From Oscillospiraceae bacterium (GTDB taxonomy: Bacteria > Bacillota > Clostridia > Oscillospirales > CAG-272), in assembly GCA_015063745.1 (NCBI GenBank), contig SVTO01000002.1:20882-84881 (forward strand): DNA of 64,000 bases. The letters run 5' to 3'. The translations under genes were made by a program, and so were the position numbers. Numbering within the stretch: position 1 is the first letter of the stretch; the number at the start of each line of letters is the position of its first letter. Shown here in pieces: positions 59,343 to 64,000 of the stretch. The notes below the pieces were generated by a model, which saw only the letters and a list, made by a program, of their open reading frames with translations, was not told where the DNA came from and did not search any database.

Positions 59343-60389
59343 TTACCAGACGATCTTTTCGCCGCCCTTGTCTACGGATTCGAAGGCAGTCATAATGATC
59401 TTCAGCACGGTGCGCATCTGATCGTGGGTTACAAACTGTTCTTCCAGTCCGTCGATGGCTCTGGTAAAGTTGCGGTAGTAGTTGTGGACATCCGCGGTGG
59501 GACGTTCCAGTTCGTATGTATCGGTGGTTACTTCGTCACGGGGTGCCATGGTCTTGGTCAGGCCCGCTGCGGTCTGTACGGGAACAACATCGCTTTCGTG
59601 CCATGCCTTGCACTTGACAACCTTGCACTTTTCTCTCCAGTCGGTGATCAGCGCACTGCCGTTCTTGGCGCGCATATAGAAACGGGGCATGGGAATGAAG
59701 TTGTAGGTTCCTACTTCGATATATGCCTTCTGGCCGTTTACATAGTCGATCCACAGCTGGAAGCCGTCGTCTACTTCGTTGTTGGTGATGTGGTCAAAGG
59801 TGCAGCGAACTGCCGCTACATCAAAGCCCAGTACCATGCATGCCTGGTCGATCAGGTGGATCCCCCAGTCGTACAGCATACCGCCGCCGTACTGCTTGAT
59901 GCCTCTCCAGTCGGAGGGGATACCGCGGCTGCCGTGGATGCGGGATTCCAGATTGATCACTTCGCCGATTTCACCGCTGTCGTGGATCTGCTTCATAGCC
60001 AGATAGTCCACGTCGTAACGGCGGTTCTGGTGTACGGAAAATACTCTGCCGTACTTCTTGGAAGCGTCGATCATTCTTTCCAGGCTTTCCATGGACAGAG
60101 TTACCGGCTTTTCGGAAATTACGTGCTTGCCGGCAGCCATAGCTGCTACTGCGATTTCTTCGTGTACATCATTGGGAGTGGCGATGGTTACCATATCGAT
60201 GGTGGGATCGGCCAGCAGTTCTTCGCGGGTTTCGTATACCTTAACACCGCGGGAAGCAGCCAGTGCTCTCTTTTCGGGGTCAATATCATAAATACCGGCC
60301 AGGTTGCAAACATCACTTTCCAGCAGGTGCTTTACATGGAAGCCTGCGCCCATTCCGCCGTATCCGATTACTGCAGCATTTTTCTTCAT
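59343..60389 (-). CDS. Gfo/Idh/MocA family oxidoreductase (divergent from the seven-paralog group)
   Basis: AAVIGYGGMGAGFHVKHLL; GKHVISEKPVTLSMESLERM (canonical EKP). Confidence 0.88.
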   Translation of the reverse strand: MKKNAAVIGYGGMGAGFHVKHLLESDVCNLAGIYDIDPEKRALAASRGVKVYETREELLADPTIDMVTIATPNDVHEEIAVAAMAAGKHVISEKPVTLSMESLERMIDASKKYGRVFSVHQNRRYDVDYLAMKQIHDSGEIGEVINLESRIHGSRGIPSDWRGIKQYGGGMLYDWGIHLIDQACMVLGFDVAAVRCTFDHITNNEVDDGFQLWIDYVNGQKAYIEVGTYNFIPMPRFYMRAKNGSALITDWREKCKVVKCKAWHESDVVPVQTAAGLTKTMAPRDEVTTDTYELERPTADVHNYYRNFTRAIDGLEEQFVTHDQMRTVLKIIMTAFESVDKGGEKIVW

Positions 60390-60405
60390 AGTGTACTCCA
60401 TTTTC

Positions 60406-60429
60406 TGTCTCAATATCACAAATGAGACA
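60406..60429 (-). promoter_or_regulatory. Inverted repeat upstream of divergent Gfo gene, candidate operator
   Basis: tgtctcaatatcacaaatgagaca: 7-bp perfect arms. Confidence 0.45.
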
Positions 60430-60605
60430 ATTGTGCAAATTTATTGTATAATATAAGATCTGTATCTCCAGAACAATCACAGAAATCATACGATCCTCAT
60501 ACATATAATTATACTGATATTTTACAATATGTCAAGAGATTCCGTAACTTTTCGCATACTTTTCCGCTGCAGCCAAGTCCGCAGAATCCCCGTATTCCGG
60601 ACGGC

Positions 60606-63600
60606 TTACCACAAATCAATGAGATTGCCCTGAATGTATACACCGTTTCCGGGAATGGTATTGTAGAATGTAGTGTAACATAATTTGCCGTCAGAAATAT
60701 AATACCACTCACTCCGGGAGGATTCCGTAAATACCACCATCCCGCTGGGATCCTTTATCCACATATAATAAGAACCATCTTTTTCCGTTATATATGCTTT
60801 CACCAGATACCGTTTGCTCAATTCATTCCAGGTAACCTTGTTGTACAGGCTGTCATCGTTGATGTTTGCAGCTGTTCGGCTTTTCGCAACACGCAGATAC
60901 ATATCAGAGTAATCCATCTCCGTCCATGTATATCCGTTTTCTGAGAAAGTATTGTCCGAAAGCTTCAGATCGTTATAGAATTCCTCCGTCAGCGCATACA
61001 CAACACCACCGGCAGCATCTGTAAACACATACTGAATATCACGCCCGCCAAGAATGGATACATTGCATACATGGAAGACAAACGGATCGCTGGTTACTGT
61101 TTTGTCACCGTTCTTTGCGGTCAATGTACGTTCTCCGGTTGCCCATCCGCCGTCAGCATCACCGAAGCTGAAGGTGTTATCCAGCCACAGGAAGCAGCAT
61201 CCATCCACTTCTTTTACGTATCCGCGGATATCAAATGTTGTTCCTACCGGCCATTGTGTCAGAGGGTACGAGTTAATATACAAATTGTCGCCGTCCACCC
61301 ATGTCCAGCCTTCGGCATTCTGCTGCTCCGTTGTGAGAATGCCGTCATAAAAATCTCTGCCCACTGCATAAATACCGCCGGATTTGTCAGCGTCAGCACA
61401 CAGGAATGCCACCTGATTGCCCTGCACACCGCTTGCCTTGTGAAGTTCAACCAGTGCCGCTTCATTGTTGGTCTGTTTTTCAAATAAAGCTTCATCCGGA
61501 ATAGCATATTCTTCGGCAATGGATGCTTTGTCAAAAGGAGTCACTTCTTCATCGGTCATTTCATACCATACAACAACCGCAGACGTTCTACCTTCTCCAT
61601 ACGATACATAGAAGCCTTCTTCCATCAGAGCCTTACCGGTCATCACACGAACGGAATCATAAACATCCTGATCCCACACCTTATAGTTTGCCTCAGGATC
61701 CAGTGCTTTTGCTTTGAATTCGTATTCGCCGCCGTTTCTCAGATAACCGATCATCATGCCTTCACCGGCTTCGTGATCTGCAAACTGCATCGCAAGATTG
61801 GCATCATCGGCTATAGTATATTCGCTGAGCTGATAGTAGTCCTTCAGCATATACTTGTGCAGAGACTTCCATTCGGTCAGCATATGTTCCAATGTTTCCG
61901 TAGGAGGTGTCAGACCAATACCGACGGAAAGGGTAAGGGCAGAACGGACACCATAATCTGTTGTGGACAGAAAGGCTGTACCGGAAACCGGCAGCCAGGA
62001 CAGGAAACCGAAGTTTTCTCCCTGCTGACTGGAGGTATCCACAACATAGTCGGTTTTTGTATGCGCGAAGGAATAGCGAACAGTTTCCAGATCCAGTCTT
62101 CTGCCGCCGCCTGCGCAGGCATCGAATACCAGTCCCGGATTCTGTTCCGCAAGGGCACTCCATACATTGATATATCCCTCGCAGGCTTTCATTTCGGTAA
62201 TACCGGTTCGCGGCATGGAATGCTGGTCACGAATGTATCTGTCGTAGGCCGCCCAACTGTCCGCATTTACTACATTGAAATCCTGACGGTATACAGTTAT
62301 ACCATGTTCCTTGATCAATCTGTTGATCAGATCAATCACATATTGCTGCGCTTCTTCTCTGCTGTAATTGATAAGACCTACGCCCATCGGCCATCCCTTT
62401 GCAAGATGCTCGTTGTAAGACATATAATAGGGGACCTGTCTTTTTCTTTCAAATCCGTCCTCGTCCTTCTCGGCCTCCAGAACAGTCTTGGTATATATCA
62501 TATTTTCATCGCCCAGCTCAACTGCCTGCTGACTGTCGGTAACAGCACGTTCCGGTTCTACCCATATACTGAACGCAATACCGTTTTCACGGCACAAGTC
62601 GGATACTTTCTTCAGGCCACCATCCGCATAAATAGCTTTGGGTGTCCAGTTACCGGTATTCTCCCAGCCGCCGGCCCAAAAACTTGTGCCTTCCATAATG
62701 TACCAGCCGCCGTCGTACTCTACAGTACAGTTGAATCTTTCCGGAATATCGGTTGCTGCAAAGGCTTCAACAGCACTTAAATCATATTCCGTACCACTAC
62801 TCAAATCAGAACACAAGTATACGTTTTCAAAGAAATCTCTTTCTCCGGTTTCACGCATATAGTTATGTTCCAGGATCCATCTTCTCCAGATGTTCTGGCC
62901 GTACTGCCAGTCACCATCCTTGTAGAACAGCAGAACCATACCCGGCAGCTTCAGATTCTCTTCCGGCAGCATCGCAAAGTGCGTTTTCACCATACCGCTT
63001 TTCATCAGTATCTTGTTTTCCGCCACGCTGAATTCCGTTTTCCAGCCACCCTGCCAGTTCAGTACAGCGATCACACCGGTTTCATCCGCCGTATTTTCAA
63101 TATTGAAATACGGAATGACTGTATCCGACGGCAGACCGTAGTCCGTGTTCAGGGTCACAGGAGTCTCCGGTGTCAATGCCTGGGTATGCGGTGCCCATGC
63201 ATTGGCACTGTAATGGCCGCCTTCGTTGTAATGTGCAGTTACACTTCCGCTGTATGCAGCTACATCCGTGTTGATCGCCTGCACGTTCTTAATCTCAGGA
63301 GAATTCCCTTCTCCGATGTTGATCAGGCGGGTGTCGTATTCGATTACAGGATAGCCTTCGTAGGAGGTAAGCGTCACCTCCAGCTTCAGGCCTTTGTCTG
63401 CACATACATATTCGATTTTCTGGCAAATTCTTTCTGCAGGAGAATCCGTATCTTCATAGGACACTACTGTATATTCTTCCCCTACGGTCTTCGTCCAGTT
63501 CAGCTGGGTCGAGTCCGTGCCGTCGATTTCAAAGTATACCGGCGGTACGTCGGTATCTTCAATCTTTTCTTTCAGCCATTTGTCCGCTGCTCCGTAGTCT

Positions 63601-63761
63601 CCATATGTTTCCAGATAATCCAACGGGGTGTATCCTGCATTTTCCACAATTTCATCTGTTTCATCCGGATTCACTTCCGGTGGAGTTTTCGCACATCCTG
63701 CGTAGGATAACAGACAGCTTGCCGCCAGAAGTATCGGAAGCAGTTTTTTTGTTTTTTTCAT
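60606..63761 (-). CDS. GH36-like alpha-galactosidase lipoprotein with duplicated C-terminal module
   Basis: Lipobox LSYAGC; DGGWY; SIWVEPERA; VYRQDFNVVN; FDACAGGGRRLDLETVRYS. Confidence 0.8.
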   Translation of the reverse strand: MKKTKKLLPILLAASCLLSYAGCAKTPPEVNPDETDEIVENAGYTPLDYLETYGDYGAADKWLKEKIEDTDVPPVYFEIDGTDSTQLNWTKTVGEEYTVVSYEDTDSPAERICQKIEYVCADKGLKLEVTLTSYEGYPVIEYDTRLINIGEGNSPEIKNVQAINTDVAAYSGSVTAHYNEGGHYSANAWAPHTQALTPETPVTLNTDYGLPSDTVIPYFNIENTADETGVIAVLNWQGGWKTEFSVAENKILMKSGMVKTHFAMLPEENLKLPGMVLLFYKDGDWQYGQNIWRRWILEHNYMRETGERDFFENVYLCSDLSSGTEYDLSAVEAFAATDIPERFNCTVEYDGGWYIMEGTSFWAGGWENTGNWTPKAIYADGGLKKVSDLCRENGIAFSIWVEPERAVTDSQQAVELGDENMIYTKTVLEAEKDEDGFERKRQVPYYMSYNEHLAKGWPMGVGLINYSREEAQQYVIDLINRLIKEHGITVYRQDFNVVNADSWAAYDRYIRDQHSMPRTGITEMKACEGYINVWSALAEQNPGLVFDACAGGGRRLDLETVRYSFAHTKTDYVVDTSSQQGENFGFLSWLPVSGTAFLSTTDYGVRSALTLSVGIGLTPPTETLEHMLTEWKSLHKYMLKDYYQLSEYTIADDANLAMQFADHEAGEGMMIGYLRNGGEYEFKAKALDPEANYKVWDQDVYDSVRVMTGKALMEEGFYVSYGEGRTSAVVVWYEMTDEEVTPFDKASIAEEYAIPDEALFEKQTNNEAALVELHKASGVQGNQVAFLCADADKSGGIYAVGRDFYDGILTTEQQNAEGWTWVDGDNLYINSYPLTQWPVGTTFDIRGYVKEVDGCCFLWLDNTFSFGDADGGWATGERTLTAKNGDKTVTSDPFVFHVCNVSILGGRDIQYVFTDAAGGVVYALTEEFYNDLKLSDNTFSENGYTWTEMDYSDMYLRVAKSRTAANINDDSLYNKVTWNELSKRYLVKAYITEKDGSYYMWIKDPSGMVVFTESSRSEWYYISDGKLCYTTFYNTIPGNGVYIQGNLIDLW

Positions 63762-63804
63762 ATTTCCCTCCATAACTGGAATATTTGGGATTTAACTATG
63801 TTTT

Positions 63805-64000
63805 TTATTCTGCAGGAACAAACCATACTACAGACGCATAGGGAACATCTGCGGGATAGGATACAGAAAATCCTTCTTCCATCAGCGCTTTACCGCTCAT
63901 CACCTGTTCGGAATCCGGATTGTCTCCGTCCCATACCTTATAGTTTGCCTCAGGATCCAATGCCTTCGCCTTGAAGGTATATTCTCCGCCGGTACGCAGG
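63805..64000 (-). CDS. C-terminal end of a second GH36-like protein (truncated by window edge)
   Basis: Minus strand reads LRTGGEYTFKAKALDPEANYKVWDGDNPDSEQVMSGKALMEEGFSVSYPADVPYASVVWFVPAE*, matching the GH36 C-terminal sandwich of the upstream gene. Confidence 0.8.
   Translation of the reverse strand, partial: LRTGGEYTFKAKALDPEANYKVWDGDNPDSEQVMSGKALMEEGFSVSYPADVPYASVVWFVPAE

Noticed and set aside
1-64000. CRISPR array, prophage, integrase or conjugative module
   Set aside because: No regularly spaced direct repeats, phage structural genes, integrase or relaxase motifs found on reading; islets A/B lack a visible recombinase.
1-64000. tRNA/rRNA genes or known riboswitches (T-box etc.)
   Set aside because: No cloverleaf/GTTCRANYC-type signals or conserved aptamer cores recognised in intergenic regions by eye; a tRNAscan/Rfam run would be decisive.

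Overview
64 kb window from a Gram-positive-type (Firmicutes/Clostridia-like, by gene content) chromosome; no rRNA, tRNA or CRISPR array seen. Housekeeping blocks (YbaK-like deacylase, CofE-like ligase, MFS, GDPD, MATE, Ca2+-type P-ATPase, AbrB, RNase J, U32 peptidase, UppP, CPBP protease, TadA, HAD, UPF0340, ComM/YifB, BlaI/BlaR-like pair, CinA) are interleaved with a large carbohydrate/redox accessory region. That region has (i) an array of closely related Gfo/Idh/MocA oxidoreductases (seven GH109-like paralogs plus one divergent), nearly every transcription unit carrying its own near-consensus TTGACA-N17-TATAAT promoter; (ii) a minus-strand six-gene putative operon (about 43.8-55.5 kb): GH109-like oxidoreductase, GH4-family NAD-dependent glycosidase, and four tandem glycyl radical enzyme (GRE) paralogs; (iii) large lipoproteins (two internally duplicated ~940-aa paralogs, a metallo-beta-lactamase lipoprotein, a GH36-like lipoprotein with a second truncated copy at the window edge). 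The most novel signal is that all four GREs keep the C-terminal glycyl loop (RVGGYSD.F) and the catalytic Cys, but carry MNGCNQ where dehydratase/lyase GREs have GCVE, so the usual catalytic Glu position is Gln in every copy. Other structure: a relic GRE 3' tail in the operon, two AT-rich islets with shared ends inserted at separate loci, a family of long palindromic intergenic repeats, and tandem BlaI-type operators. All functional assignments are from reading motifs; no searches were run.
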